Shown here piece by piece: positions 20,438 to 28,651 of a DNA stretch of 64,000 nucleotides. The translations under genes were made by a program, and so were the position numbers. Where the stretch lies: assembly GCA_020055655.1 (NCBI GenBank), contig JAIPUR010000001.1:168554-232553 (forward strand). The letters run 5' to 3'. A model generated the notes under the pieces. It had not been told where the DNA came from, did not search any database, and saw nothing but the letters and a program-made list of their open reading frames with translations. The stretch is from Methanosarcinaceae archaeon. GTDB taxonomy: Archaea; Halobacteriota; Methanosarcinia; Methanosarcinales; Methanosarcinaceae. Positions within the stretch are counted from its first letter, which is position 1, and each line of letters begins with the position of its first letter.

Positions 20438-21043
20438 ATGGATATCGGTAAAAAACAAATTATAGCATCATCGTTGATATTTTTGCTTTTGTTATCATTC
20501 GCATTCCTTGACATAGGTCTGTATTCCAGCAACACCAATTCAGATTCATCCACAGGAGCCTCCTCTTATGGAGACGTCGAACTCAGATCGGATTACAATG
20601 ATATCATCCTCTATGTGCACCAGGAGGATCCTCTTGATGCAAAGGCAGAAGAAGAAATAGTCAATGCTCTTGAGATGCAGGGATTTTCTGTGACCCTCAC
20701 GCATGATATCAGGGATGATTACGGTTCACCTTTCGCTTATGTGAATATTGTAGAGAGTCATCTATCCTATACACCCGTCTATTCAAGCTCTGAAATTACT
20801 TTACAGTTCGGTTTATCCTCATCCGGAAGGACAGAATACCTAGACATAAATGGTACAGGAAAAAATGGACCAATAGTGTTCACATATGACGGTACTGTTC
20901 CCTATCAACTGATAGTTGAGGGAGATATTGATCTGCACGATGAGACGAGAGGTCTTTTTAGCTACAAAGCATACCGGAAACATATTGCTCAGGAAATTGC
21001 TAGATACACATCAGAAGGATTTGAATCCCAGATAAAGATGTAA
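20438..21043 (+). CDS. Uncharacterised membrane-anchored extracellular protein
   Basis: 201 residues from ATG at 20438, chosen over a TTG at 20423 because the purine-rich GGGAGAG lies between them. Residues 8-25 (IIASSLIFLLLLSFAFLD) form a single N-terminal membrane anchor. It continues into a Ser/Thr-rich spacer and a roughly 150-residue soluble domain rich in beta strands and acidic residues. No family recognised. The neighbour sfsA begins 22 bases after its stop, so they may share a transcript. Confidence 0.65.
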   Translation: MDIGKKQIIASSLIFLLLLSFAFLDIGLYSSNTNSDSSTGASSYGDVELRSDYNDIILYVHQEDPLDAKAEEEIVNALEMQGFSVTLTHDIRDDYGSPFAYVNIVESHLSYTPVYSSSEITLQFGLSSSGRTEYLDINGTGKNGPIVFTYDGTVPYQLIVEGDIDLHDETRGLFSYKAYRKHIAQEIARYTSEGFESQIKM

Positions 21044-21065
21044 TTATAGATCCATAGATGCGCAG

Positions 21066-21869
21066 ATGACTCACATGCCCCAAAAAGCACCACAATCCAT
21101 GAAAGATAAAGAGATAATGCAAATTCACACAGATGCCGAAGGCACATTAATAGAAAGGGCCAATCGTTTCCTTGCCATAGTCGAGATCGAAGAGAATGGA
21201 ATTAAAAAACAGGAGAAGGCTCATGTACATGATCCCGGTAGACTTATTGATATACTTTATCCGGGTAACAGACTGCTTTTAAGAAAGGCGAGTAATCCTA
21301 ATAGAAAGACCGGATGGGATGTTATTGCAGGGAGGATCGGAGATGAATGGATACTTATCAACTCTGCTTTTCACAGACTGATCTCCCAGTGGGTACTGGA
21401 GAATCGGGTTATTGATGAGTTGAAAGATATCGATAACATAATTCCAGAGCAGAAATTTGGTGACAGTAGACTGGACTTTCTTCTTGAGACCAATGGAGTT
21501 GCGGAGGAGGGAAATGAAAAGGAACAGGTCAAAAGTACGTGGGTTGAGGTTAAAGGTTGTACACTGGCAAAGAATAATGTTGCTATATTCCCGGATGCTC
21601 CCACAACTCGTGGTAAACGTCATCTTGAGGAACTCATGCATGCTGTGGATGAGGGAAATGATGCAGCTATTATCATTCTGATTCTAAGGTCTGATGCAAG
21701 CTGTTTTTCTCCTAACTGGAATATCGATATTGATTTCACGAAAACTATGATTAAAGCGGTCGAAAAAGGTGTTATGATCTTCCCGTTGCAATTCATTTTT
21801 GAGAACAACAGCATATACTATATTTCGGAGATCCCGCTTTGCTTTGAAAGAACAGGACTAGTCGAATGA
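21066..21869 (+). CDS. sfsA: SfsA family protein (sugar fermentation stimulation protein homologue)
   Basis: 267 residues, slightly longer than the usual 230-240; an internal Met at 21117 (MQIHTDAEGTLIERANRFLA) gives the family's usual start and may be the true one. Family signatures are GTLIERANRF, DPGRLIDILYPG, the nuclease-like WVEVKGCTLAKNN, and FPDAPTTRGKRHLEEL. The fold is an OB domain plus a PD-(D/E)XK-like nuclease domain; the biological role is unsettled. The AGCS remnant starts within its stop codon. Confidence 0.93.
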   Translation: MTHMPQKAPQSMKDKEIMQIHTDAEGTLIERANRFLAIVEIEENGIKKQEKAHVHDPGRLIDILYPGNRLLLRKASNPNRKTGWDVIAGRIGDEWILINSAFHRLISQWVLENRVIDELKDIDNIIPEQKFGDSRLDFLLETNGVAEEGNEKEQVKSTWVEVKGCTLAKNNVAIFPDAPTTRGKRHLEELMHAVDEGNDAAIIILILRSDASCFSPNWNIDIDFTKTMIKAVEKGVMIFPLQFIFENNSIYYISEIPLCFERTGLVE

Positions 21870-22282
21870 CCTTTGTGGGCTCCATATTGTCGATATTAAA
21901 CTCCGCCGAGCTTCCATCCTACCTTAAAACAGTTGATGACTTCATTTGGGGTCCACCTTTACTGCTATTGCTCGTTGGCACCGGTGTCTTTTTTACATTC
22001 AGTCTTGGTTTTATTCAGATAAAGCACCTGCCACTTGCTCTTAAATATGTGTTTGGTCACCATAATGAAGAAAAGGGCTCAAAGGGTGATGTGTCCAGTT
22101 TTGGAGCTCTCACATTAGCACTTGCTGCAACCATAGGCACGGGAAACATAGTAGGTGTTGTCACTGCAATAAAAGTCAATGGTCTAATGGTAATACCGAA
22201 CCTTATAGCACTGGATGTACTTATAAAAGTAGTGATTTCAGAAACAAAAGAGTATTTTAGCTCTCTTGAATCTGATAAATGA
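21866..22282 (+). pseudogene. Sodium:alanine symporter (AGCS) gene with large internal deletion
   Basis: 138 codons are still open, but AGCS proteins are about 450 residues. Residues 20-100 match the family's N-terminus (DDFIWGPPLLLLLVGTGVFF, then GALTLALAATIGTGNIVGV). Directly after VVTAI the sequence jumps to the last segment of the family, NGLMVIPNLIALDVLIKVV followed by SETKEYF. About 300 residues holding most membrane helices are missing, in frame, so transport is not possible. The ATG overlaps the sfsA stop by 4 bases, so it is probably still translated. Confidence 0.8.
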
Positions 22283-22308
22283 CAGTGCACAAATTGTTTG
22301 GAGATTGG

Positions 22309-23607
22309 TCACTCACCTTGGTTCACCAGCCAGCAATGACAATTGGATTGGAATATGTCCCCATGGGCAAAATTAGCTGCAACACAACTTCCTCTGCAGA
22401 TAGGAAGCCAATCACAATCCTGACAGATACCTTTCACATCTGAAGCTTTCATACTTCTGAAATAGTTGAGAAAACGGGAGTTATCCCATATCCATTGGAA
22501 ATCCTTTTCTTTCACATTCTCAACGTCAGCTCCCGAAAAGTAATTGCAGGGAAGCACTTCTCCATTTGATGTAACAGTACAGTAGCTTATTGCTCCATCG
22601 CAACCGATCCTTGTATCCGCATCTAGATCCTGTTCAGGCGGAGGACTGAAAGTGCACTCAAATTCCATAGGAGCTATATTGACACCATCCCCTTCTTCTT
22701 TCTTGCAATGTAGAAAAGCTGTTAACTCTTTCATTCTGGATGGAGCCAGCTCCAACTCATCAGCATATTTACCCCGTCCGAAGGGAACAAAAGGAAGAAT
22801 ACGGAATGTCTGCACTCCCATATCATTTGCAAGCTCGTAAAGACGAGGTATATCATCTACATTTATTGTAGTGACAGTGGCTGCAAGAGTGACTGGAACT
22901 CCGGCCCTGATCAGAAGTTCAATTCCCTCTTTTGTTTTTTCCCATGATCCGGGATGTTGACGGAATTCATCATGTACAGCAGCTTTAGGAGAATCAAAAC
23001 TCACCTGTGCACAGGCATCTATACTAGCAAGTCTTTGTGCTGCTGACTCATCTATTAATGTTCCATTGGTAGCGACTTGAATAAGTATACCTCTTCCGGC
23101 GGCATATTCAGCGACCTCAAAGAAATCCTTCCTGACCATTGGTTCACCGCCACTGAGAATCAATTGTCCCACACCAAAATTTGCAAACTGATCTATCAGA
23201 CTGCAACACTCATCAAAGTTTAGTTCTTCCGGGCTTTCCTCACCTGCACTGACAACGCAGTGCTTGCATTTTAAATTGCATTTTGCTGTCAGATCCCAGA
23301 GTACACCTTCAGGAGCTGGATATTTCCAGTAATTGAGCCTCTCTTCACGCCACCATACCATTCCTTCCCTTGTGAGATGTTCAAGTAAAGGTACACTCAT
23401 ATCGAATACATTCTTCTTGCTTATCTTATAGGATTTTGAAATTTCCGCGACTATTTCGTAAAGCTTCCTGTATCCATCAGATAGCTTTAGAAGCCAAAAT
23501 GCAGCCTCATTCAATTCACTTTCCAGTCCAGACACAGGATTTTTAATTAGCCATAAATTATCTTCCTGATCAATGCGAAAAGGAAAATATGGAACATGAT
23601 CACCCAT
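22309..23607 (-). CDS. Radical SAM/SPASM peptide-modifying enzyme with N-terminal PqqD-like domain
   Basis: 432 residues from ATG at 23607. A longer frame from 23703 overlaps the protease gene by 43 bases and adds 32 residues without clear homology. Order of domains: PqqD/RRE-like winged helix (about residues 12-85, ESELNEAAFWLLKLSDGY and later LLEHLTREGMVWW); radical SAM core with the cluster motif CNLKCKHC (Cys110, 114, 117) and GGEP motif LILSGGEPM; SPASM region with many Cys, ending CQDCDWLPICRGSC and CHCW, for auxiliary [4Fe-4S] clusters. Such enzymes crosslink or epimerise peptides recognised through the RRE. Candidate substrates are the upstream Cys-containing peptide and the Cys-repeat tail of the protease. 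Confidence 0.9.
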   Translation of the reverse strand: MGDHVPYFPFRIDQEDNLWLIKNPVSGLESELNEAAFWLLKLSDGYRKLYEIVAEISKSYKISKKNVFDMSVPLLEHLTREGMVWWREERLNYWKYPAPEGVLWDLTAKCNLKCKHCVVSAGEESPEELNFDECCSLIDQFANFGVGQLILSGGEPMVRKDFFEVAEYAAGRGILIQVATNGTLIDESAAQRLASIDACAQVSFDSPKAAVHDEFRQHPGSWEKTKEGIELLIRAGVPVTLAATVTTINVDDIPRLYELANDMGVQTFRILPFVPFGRGKYADELELAPSRMKELTAFLHCKKEEGDGVNIAPMEFECTFSPPPEQDLDADTRIGCDGAISYCTVTSNGEVLPCNYFSGADVENVKEKDFQWIWDNSRFLNYFRSMKASDVKGICQDCDWLPICRGSCVAANFAHGDIFQSNCHCWLVNQGE

Positions 23608-23660
23608 ATTTGAAATAGAAAAAGAACCAGGAGTTTTTCCTGGTATTTTGTCTGAAGAGA

Positions 23661-25796
23661 TCACTTTATTTCTCCAAGCATGACAAGAGCTTTCTTTCTC
23701 CAATCCTGCATCCTTGCTTCTGATATTCCAAGGTCTTCCGAAAGTTTACTGACCATCTTTGTGTTTTCCGTAGCTTTCAGGAAATCACCCAGAGTCAGAA
23801 TAGATTTTCCTTTGAACAGAATTGCTATTTCAGGACCAATGCCTACGATATCGAGTATATCTGATCTTATACTTATATCAGGCCTTCTTATGCGAATCTC
23901 TGGATTATAGGGAGGTAGCGGATCAGGGCCTGGCAGACATGCAAGTCCGGGAGATGGTGGGCACCTGATATATGGTGAAGGTGGACATACTACCATAGGA
24001 GACGGAGGACACACGATATCAGGTGCAGGTGGACAGATATAAGGTGATGGCGGGCATTCGAAGTGTGGTGATGGAGGACAGATGTAAGGAGATGGTGGGC
24101 ACAGAATATGTGGTGCAGGTGGACAGATGAAAGGAGCTATCCAACATGTCACGGGACATGTAACTGCAGTACCAATACCAACAGCAGCAAATGCATTAAT
24201 GATACTTGCTCTCCAACGTGAATAGTGTGGATTAACGGCATAGAGGTCATCGAGTGAATCAAGTACAGCATCCCTCATATCGCTAAAATCAGAACTGGAT
24301 ATAAGGTGGGTTGTAAGTGCCTGATAGTAGAGCAGGCCAAGCACATCATTTCCAAGTCCTTCACATACTCTGATACCACGATGGGTACCACCAGTTGCTA
24401 TCAGATAAGCGGCCTTGTTCATGATACCACTATTTATGTGGACGCCACCATAGTCCTGAGCACCGGTATATTTGTCAGTCATGTGATCTGGCTGATGGCC
24501 GGCAATTACGCTGTCTATTGGATCTGTTGGGTCGTATTGTCCGCCATTGGTAGGATCTTCCATATTACGTGAACCAGGTGCAGAAGCTAATAGCCATGCA
24601 TCTTCTCCGAAAATCCAGTTACCTGCTATAAGAGAGCCAAAAACATCAGACATGGACTCATTCAAAGCACCAGATTCCCCGCTGTATACAAGATCTGCGG
24701 TATATTCTGTCACAGCATGGGTCCATTCGTGTGCGATTATATCCAGTGCACAAAGTGGGTCATATCTTATTCCGTCACCATTACCTATCTTGACATAGCT
24801 GCCATTCCATGATGCATTGTTCCAGTTATTTCCGCAGTTTGCATAAATATGCATGTCTGCTCCGGCATCATCGTAGCTATCACGTCCATGTACGGTAAAG
24901 AAATAATCAAAGACCATCCTTGTGTACAGGTGACAATCAATGTCAGGTCCCTGAGCTGTTGCAGACCAATTATTGTTGCTGTCTTCAGATACGGGGGCCG
25001 GTGGATAGCCCCCGTTGGCATCATGGGTGACTACCCTCGCAGAACTTGGTAGTCCCTGATCCTCAAGCTGATAATTAGCAATGCCATGGTCATGCACTGT
25101 ATTAATAGTTACAGCACCGGAATATTGCCCTATTCCCGAACCGGTGGTATTTGTGTGTGTCTGTTCGTTGTTATATTTCCAGACAATTTTCCCATCTAGT
25201 GCATCAACAAAATATTCCCATTTTGCAGGTGTATCCTCTCCACTCAATGTCTTATCTACACCATTAACAGTAACATGCCAGACCAGATGTGTTTCCTTCA
25301 CAAACTGGGATAATATCATAAGGGAAGGTTCTGCATGAAGGTTACTTTTAGTATTTTCCTTATCATCCTTGAGCACATTTTTAAGAGCTTTTTCAGCGGT
25401 TATTTTTGCTTTGTCCGGGAGATCGATTTTTGGCGTGAGTCTTCCGGTTGTTCCTTTAATATTACTATCAGCATCCATATGAACAATGATCTCACTGCCA
25501 AAAACAGGTAGTTTATTGTAAACCTGCTGCATACGGACATGTTTATTGCCGACCCTGTCAGTGTCTACCCTCTTAAGCAGCATTTCTTTTTGCATGGAGT
25601 CCAGTAAAAAGAGCTCTTTATTAGCATCCAGGAACTCCATTGCTGCATTTAATGGATCTCGCTGTTCAGTCCTTACAAGCAGCCCTTTAACTCGCAATGG
25701 ACTACCAGTTTGCTCATCCCATTTTACATCAACATTAGGACTGGTCTTTTTTATATTATCTAATACATCTCGTTGTTTCTTAACAGGATCATACAT
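23661..25796 (-). CDS. Thermolysin-like (M4) metalloprotease with Cys-Pro-Pro repeat tail
   Basis: 711 residues. N-terminal FTP/PepSY-type propeptide (about 15-210); M4 catalytic domain with zinc motif HEWTH (His356, Glu357, His360), third ligand Glu380 in GALNESMSD, and catalytic His453-454 region GGVHINSG; then nine Cys-Pro-Pro repeats (558-620) and a C-terminal helix-hairpin-helix-like domain (about 645-711, DIVGIGPEIAILFKGKSI). M4 enzymes are normally secreted, yet the N-terminus MYDPVKKQRDVLDNIKK is charged and there is no signal peptide. Export is thus unclear. The radical SAM gene starts 53 bases downstream; a small peptide gene lies 171 bases upstream on the same strand. Confidence 0.92.
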   Translation of the reverse strand: MYDPVKKQRDVLDNIKKTSPNVDVKWDEQTGSPLRVKGLLVRTEQRDPLNAAMEFLDANKELFLLDSMQKEMLLKRVDTDRVGNKHVRMQQVYNKLPVFGSEIIVHMDADSNIKGTTGRLTPKIDLPDKAKITAEKALKNVLKDDKENTKSNLHAEPSLMILSQFVKETHLVWHVTVNGVDKTLSGEDTPAKWEYFVDALDGKIVWKYNNEQTHTNTTGSGIGQYSGAVTINTVHDHGIANYQLEDQGLPSSARVVTHDANGGYPPAPVSEDSNNNWSATAQGPDIDCHLYTRMVFDYFFTVHGRDSYDDAGADMHIYANCGNNWNNASWNGSYVKIGNGDGIRYDPLCALDIIAHEWTHAVTEYTADLVYSGESGALNESMSDVFGSLIAGNWIFGEDAWLLASAPGSRNMEDPTNGGQYDPTDPIDSVIAGHQPDHMTDKYTGAQDYGGVHINSGIMNKAAYLIATGGTHRGIRVCEGLGNDVLGLLYYQALTTHLISSSDFSDMRDAVLDSLDDLYAVNPHYSRWRASIINAFAAVGIGTAVTCPVTCWIAPFICPPAPHILCPPSPYICPPSPHFECPPSPYICPPAPDIVCPPSPMVVCPPSPYIRCPPSPGLACLPGPDPLPPYNPEIRIRRPDISIRSDILDIVGIGPEIAILFKGKSILTLGDFLKATENTKMVSKLSEDLGISEARMQDWRKKALVMLGEIK
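23931..24128 (-). repeat. Coding tandem repeat: nine Cys-Pro-Pro units in the M4 protease tail
   Basis: Cys558, 566, 573, 581, 588, 596, 604, 612 and 620 recur every 7 or 8 residues in units such as ICPPSPHF, ECPPSPY and VCPPSPMV; only the last unit (CLPGP) departs from CPP. Each Cys is followed by a Pro-rich turn and preceded by a hydrophobic or charged residue. The DNA repeats too (ggtggacag/gatggtgggc units). The pattern is far too regular for a normal linker. Confidence 0.9.
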
Positions 25797-25967
25797 GTTT
25801 ATCTCCCCTACGCAAAGCTACCACTATGTAGCAAATGCTTTTAATTTCAAAGAATACGGTTTAATTCATAGGACTTGATGAACCCCTGCAAAGTCCTGGC
25901 CATAAACCTTTTCCCATTTATAAATGGAATCTTATAAATTATAAAGTTTCCTCTTAAAAGAAGGCAT

Positions 25968-26171
25968 CTATTGTTTTTTCTTCTCTTTTTTCACAATTTC
26001 TTCTTCGTCAGGCGAACCTTCGCACCATGAATCTATTGCAATGTCGTCCGCACTTTTTCTGTTACTATCTTCAGTGGGAACCTCGCACCAGTCCTGGATC
26101 TCATCATCCAGACTTGGTATTTTGATATCTTCTGCTTCCTCTTTCTCTTTCTTTTTTTTCTGTTCGTCCAT
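25968..26171 (-). CDS. Small acidic/lysine-rich peptide with two WCE repeats (possible RiPP precursor)
   Basis: 67 residues: Lys/Glu-rich ends flank a core with two spaced repeats, DDEIQDWCEVP (Cys29) and DDIAIDSWCEGSP (Cys50), 21 residues apart. There is no signal peptide or membrane segment. GGGAGA precedes the ATG. The gene lies upstream, on the same strand, of a protease and a radical SAM/SPASM enzyme with a PqqD-like recognition domain, which is the usual layout of peptide maturation clusters. The precursor role is inference; it could instead be an unrelated small protein. Confidence 0.6.
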   Translation of the reverse strand: MDEQKKKKEKEEAEDIKIPSLDDEIQDWCEVPTEDSNRKSADDIAIDSWCEGSPDEEEIVKKEKKKQ

Positions 26172-26853
26172 ATTAGCATCTCTCCCAATTAGTTATTGTA
26201 AGTGATTCTAAAAAGCATTTTGGCTTTCATCAGTCCCTATATGTTAAGACTTTTCTTTTCTTCTCATGTACAGCAGGGAGACTACCAAATTATATTCTCA
26301 CTTTAATCTTCCCTCTAATGCAACACTTCACCATTTTGTAAAATACAGGCTGGGAAAAGAGGGATTTAATGAAATAATGTTCAGGATTGGAAAGAAAATA
26401 TGCAGAATTACAAAAGAATAAAGATACAAGATTGTGAAAGGTTCCACAAAGATGTGAAGCATGTTCTCAAATTTGATGTTAGATCGATCAGAAAAGAGAG
26501 CATAGAACTGTATGTTACTGTGAACTTTGTGGCATATCAATTGTTTGCAACTGCTAATTTGCAAATAGGGTTAAACAAACGAATTCATTTGCAAATTATC
26601 TGTGACTTAATAACATCAATTTGATTTTTTTATTTATACTGACTTTTGATTTGAACGACGCTTCGTTCATTTCGATTTGAGTATGATCCTGTTGCAATTA
26701 ACCAGTTACTATCTCTGATATATTTTCGGTAGGTTATACGCCTTAGTTTAAGGGAATAAATAATAGTTAATTTTTTATACTATTACATGGTACATAGGAT
26801 GCCGATGTACCATTAAAGTATTGAGGCAACCACAAATACGAAAAGGTGAAAAA
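26172..26853. other. Gene-poor, AT-rich spacer; possible transposase fragment at 26400-26624 (+)
   Basis: About 680 bases without a confident gene. A plus-strand frame at 26400-26624 (74 codons) contains DVKHVLKFDVRSIRKESIEL and YQLFATANLQIG, which loosely resembles the C-terminal end of DDE transposases, but it is too short and divergent to name. A TTTTTTATACTATTAC TATA-like box sits at about 26770, ahead of the small gene at 26854. Confidence 0.3.
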
Positions 26854-27057
26854 ATGCATCTAGTCACAAAACTGCGATATAAGGTTATAAACCTGGGCCA
26901 TCTGAGGCGTTGCATGTATAGCAAATTCAACTACCATATTTCATCGATCAGCAAAAAACAATACCCTGTTCCAATGATCAACTTAGTTTCAGCATCCAAC
27001 ACTGAGAATGGCAATACATTCCACTCCCTCCCGCACAAAGCAACATTCATGCAGTGA
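26854..27057 (+). CDS. Small basic hypothetical protein
   Basis: 67 residues from ATG at 26854, with a good AAAGGTGA ribosome binding site 5 bases upstream and a TATA-like box about 80 bases upstream. The sequence starts MHLVTKLRYKVINLGHLRRC, is basic, and has no recognised domain. A TTG at 26821 would extend it by 11 residues but lacks a binding site. Support is only the expression signals, so it may be spurious. Confidence 0.35.
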   Translation: MHLVTKLRYKVINLGHLRRCMYSKFNYHISSISKKQYPVPMINLVSASNTENGNTFHSLPHKATFMQ

Positions 27058-27135
27058 CAAGATAAACTACTAAGTAATCAAAAAACTAAATGAAAAATAA
27101 AAATAAAAATGAAAAACGGTGAAGCAGCCTTGTTA

Positions 27136-27465
27136 TCAAGGCTCAACTTCATCAAAATTAACGCTAACGCTACCGACTTTTTTAGCAAGGCCTTTTGAAA
27201 GCATTCCCATTTCCATCCAGCACACATGCAGTGCTCCGGCAGGTACGAGGCAGGTGGGGGTACAATGCTGTTCCTGTGCTTTTTCCATTACATAGTTATC
27301 CTTTATTGCCATGGTCTCGCCCATAGGTACTTCCATATGAGCGAATTTCTGTATCTTTTTGCAAGGTGAATCAATATCAATGATTATTTTATCTCCTTCC
27401 ATGGTTCCAGTTATTTTATGTTTGAAATTACATATTGCAGAATCGACATTCACTGTTGTTGTCAT
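27136..27465 (-). CDS. Conserved Cys-containing methanogen protein (DUF6951-like)
   Basis: 109 residues starting MTTTVNVDSAICNFKHKITG, preceded by GGAGATT. Five Cys are present, including SPCKKIQ, HCTPTC (residues 67-72) and HVCWMEMG, a pattern I associate with the small archaeal DUF6951 family of unknown function. No membrane segment. It neighbours rubredoxin (27691) and is near rubrerythrin (31160), suggesting metal or redox function, which is inference. The family name is from memory and less certain than the gene. Confidence 0.7.
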   Translation of the reverse strand: MTTTVNVDSAICNFKHKITGTMEGDKIIIDIDSPCKKIQKFAHMEVPMGETMAIKDNYVMEKAQEQHCTPTCLVPAGALHVCWMEMGMLSKGLAKKVGSVSVNFDEVEP

Positions 27466-27690
27466 ATTGAATCTCCTTTTTCTTCCATAAGATCGAACAG
27501 AATTTTAATTGATGATATTTGATTCTAAATGCAGATCATTTAATGACATATGATGGCTATGAACTAATTAAAATCAAATATACATTCCTATATAAGATTA
27601 TCTTTCCCAGTATATTTATAGGTTTAAATATCTAAATAAAACCATGATCATACCTGTAATTTCATCATCCCTTTCAAATAACTATAATGA

Positions 27691-27852
27691 TTAATGTGCC
27701 TTAAGGTGACTTTTATCAGCACCGCATATGGGACATTCCCAGTCATCGGGGAAATCTTCAGGTTTAGTTCCGGCTGGGATGTTCGTATCTGTGTTTCCTT
27801 CTTCATCATTGTACTCAAAGACATTACAGACATTGCATTTGTATTGTGTCAT
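27691..27852 (-). CDS. Rubredoxin
   Basis: 53 residues, MTQYKCNVCNVFEYNDEEGN onward, with the complete Fe(Cys)4 pattern CNVC (Cys6, Cys9) and CPIC (Cys40, Cys43), plus the conserved IPAGTKPEDFPDDW core. Rubredoxins shuttle single electrons to rubrerythrin, superoxide reductase or flavoprotein oxidases in anaerobes. GGAGTGAT precedes the ATG. A rubrerythrin gene lies 3.3 kb away. The gene is short and easily missed in automatic calls. Confidence 0.95.
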   Translation of the reverse strand: MTQYKCNVCNVFEYNDEEGNTDTNIPAGTKPEDFPDDWECPICGADKSHLKAH

Positions 27853-28006
27853 TTTGTTATCACTCCTCAGTTTTCTAGAATCAAACTTATAGTAGTTTCT
27901 ATTTCTTATTTCATTGATAAAATTATCTGGTATTCAGGGAAAGCTTTTCAGAGTACTTGATCATTAGTATTCAAAGAAGATATGAGAGTAAAAGGAGATA
28001 AGAATA

Positions 28007-28633
28007 ATGAGCGTTGAGGAAACCGTAAGAACTCATTCCAAGCCGTTAGGCGAAGAAGGCAGGAATGTAGGATTGGCAATGAATGAACATCACTACAAAC
28101 TCTGGAATTGGGGTATTGAACATATTTCCATAGATCCGGATTCATCAATTCTGGATATTGGGTGCGGTGGTGGTCGTGCCATTAGCATACTTGCTGATAT
28201 TGTAGAAAATGGGAATGTATCTGGCATTGACTATTCTCCTGACATGGTAGAACTTGCAAGCGAAACAAACAAGGGTGCAATTGATGATGAAAAAGTTTCC
28301 ATAACTCAAGCATCTGTATCAAAGTTACCGTTCTCAGATGCAATGCTTGATCTGGTAACAGCCTTTGAGACATGCTATTTCTGGCCGGATATTGAAAATG
28401 ACCTGCGGGAAATACATCGTGTTCTTAAGGAGAATTCCAAGCTTTTGATAGTCAATGAGATGTACATACATAGTCTTTTTGAAGAGCGCAATTCAGCTTA
28501 CGCTGCAGTTGATGAAATGAACATATACTCAGTGGAAGATTACAGGAATCTGCTTAAAAATGCAGGTTTCTCATCTGTACTTATTGATGAACTTCCTGAG
28601 AATAACTGGATCTGCATTATTGCCAGAAAATAG
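28007..28633 (+). CDS. Class I SAM-dependent methyltransferase
   Basis: 208 residues, Methyltransf_11 type. Motif I SILDIGCGGGRAIS (residues 47-60) binds SAM; VSGIDYSPDMVELA gives the acidic ribose contact; SVSKLPFSDAMLDLVTAFET and the post-motif WPDIENDLREIHRVLKENSK complete the Rossmann fold. GGAGAT precedes the ATG. The substrate cannot be inferred; ubiE-like and small-molecule methyltransferases share these motifs. It is convergent with the MATE gene. Confidence 0.9.
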   Translation: MSVEETVRTHSKPLGEEGRNVGLAMNEHHYKLWNWGIEHISIDPDSSILDIGCGGGRAISILADIVENGNVSGIDYSPDMVELASETNKGAIDDEKVSITQASVSKLPFSDAMLDLVTAFETCYFWPDIENDLREIHRVLKENSKLLIVNEMYIHSLFEERNSAYAAVDEMNIYSVEDYRNLLKNAGFSSVLIDELPENNWICIIARK

Positions 28634-28651
28634 TGAGGAAAATACTTTTTA

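Noticed and set aside
24306..25338. Plus-strand frames of 80-90 codons inside the M4 protease gene
   Set aside because: Antisense to a full-length protease with all catalytic residues; products rich in Cys/Val with no domain.
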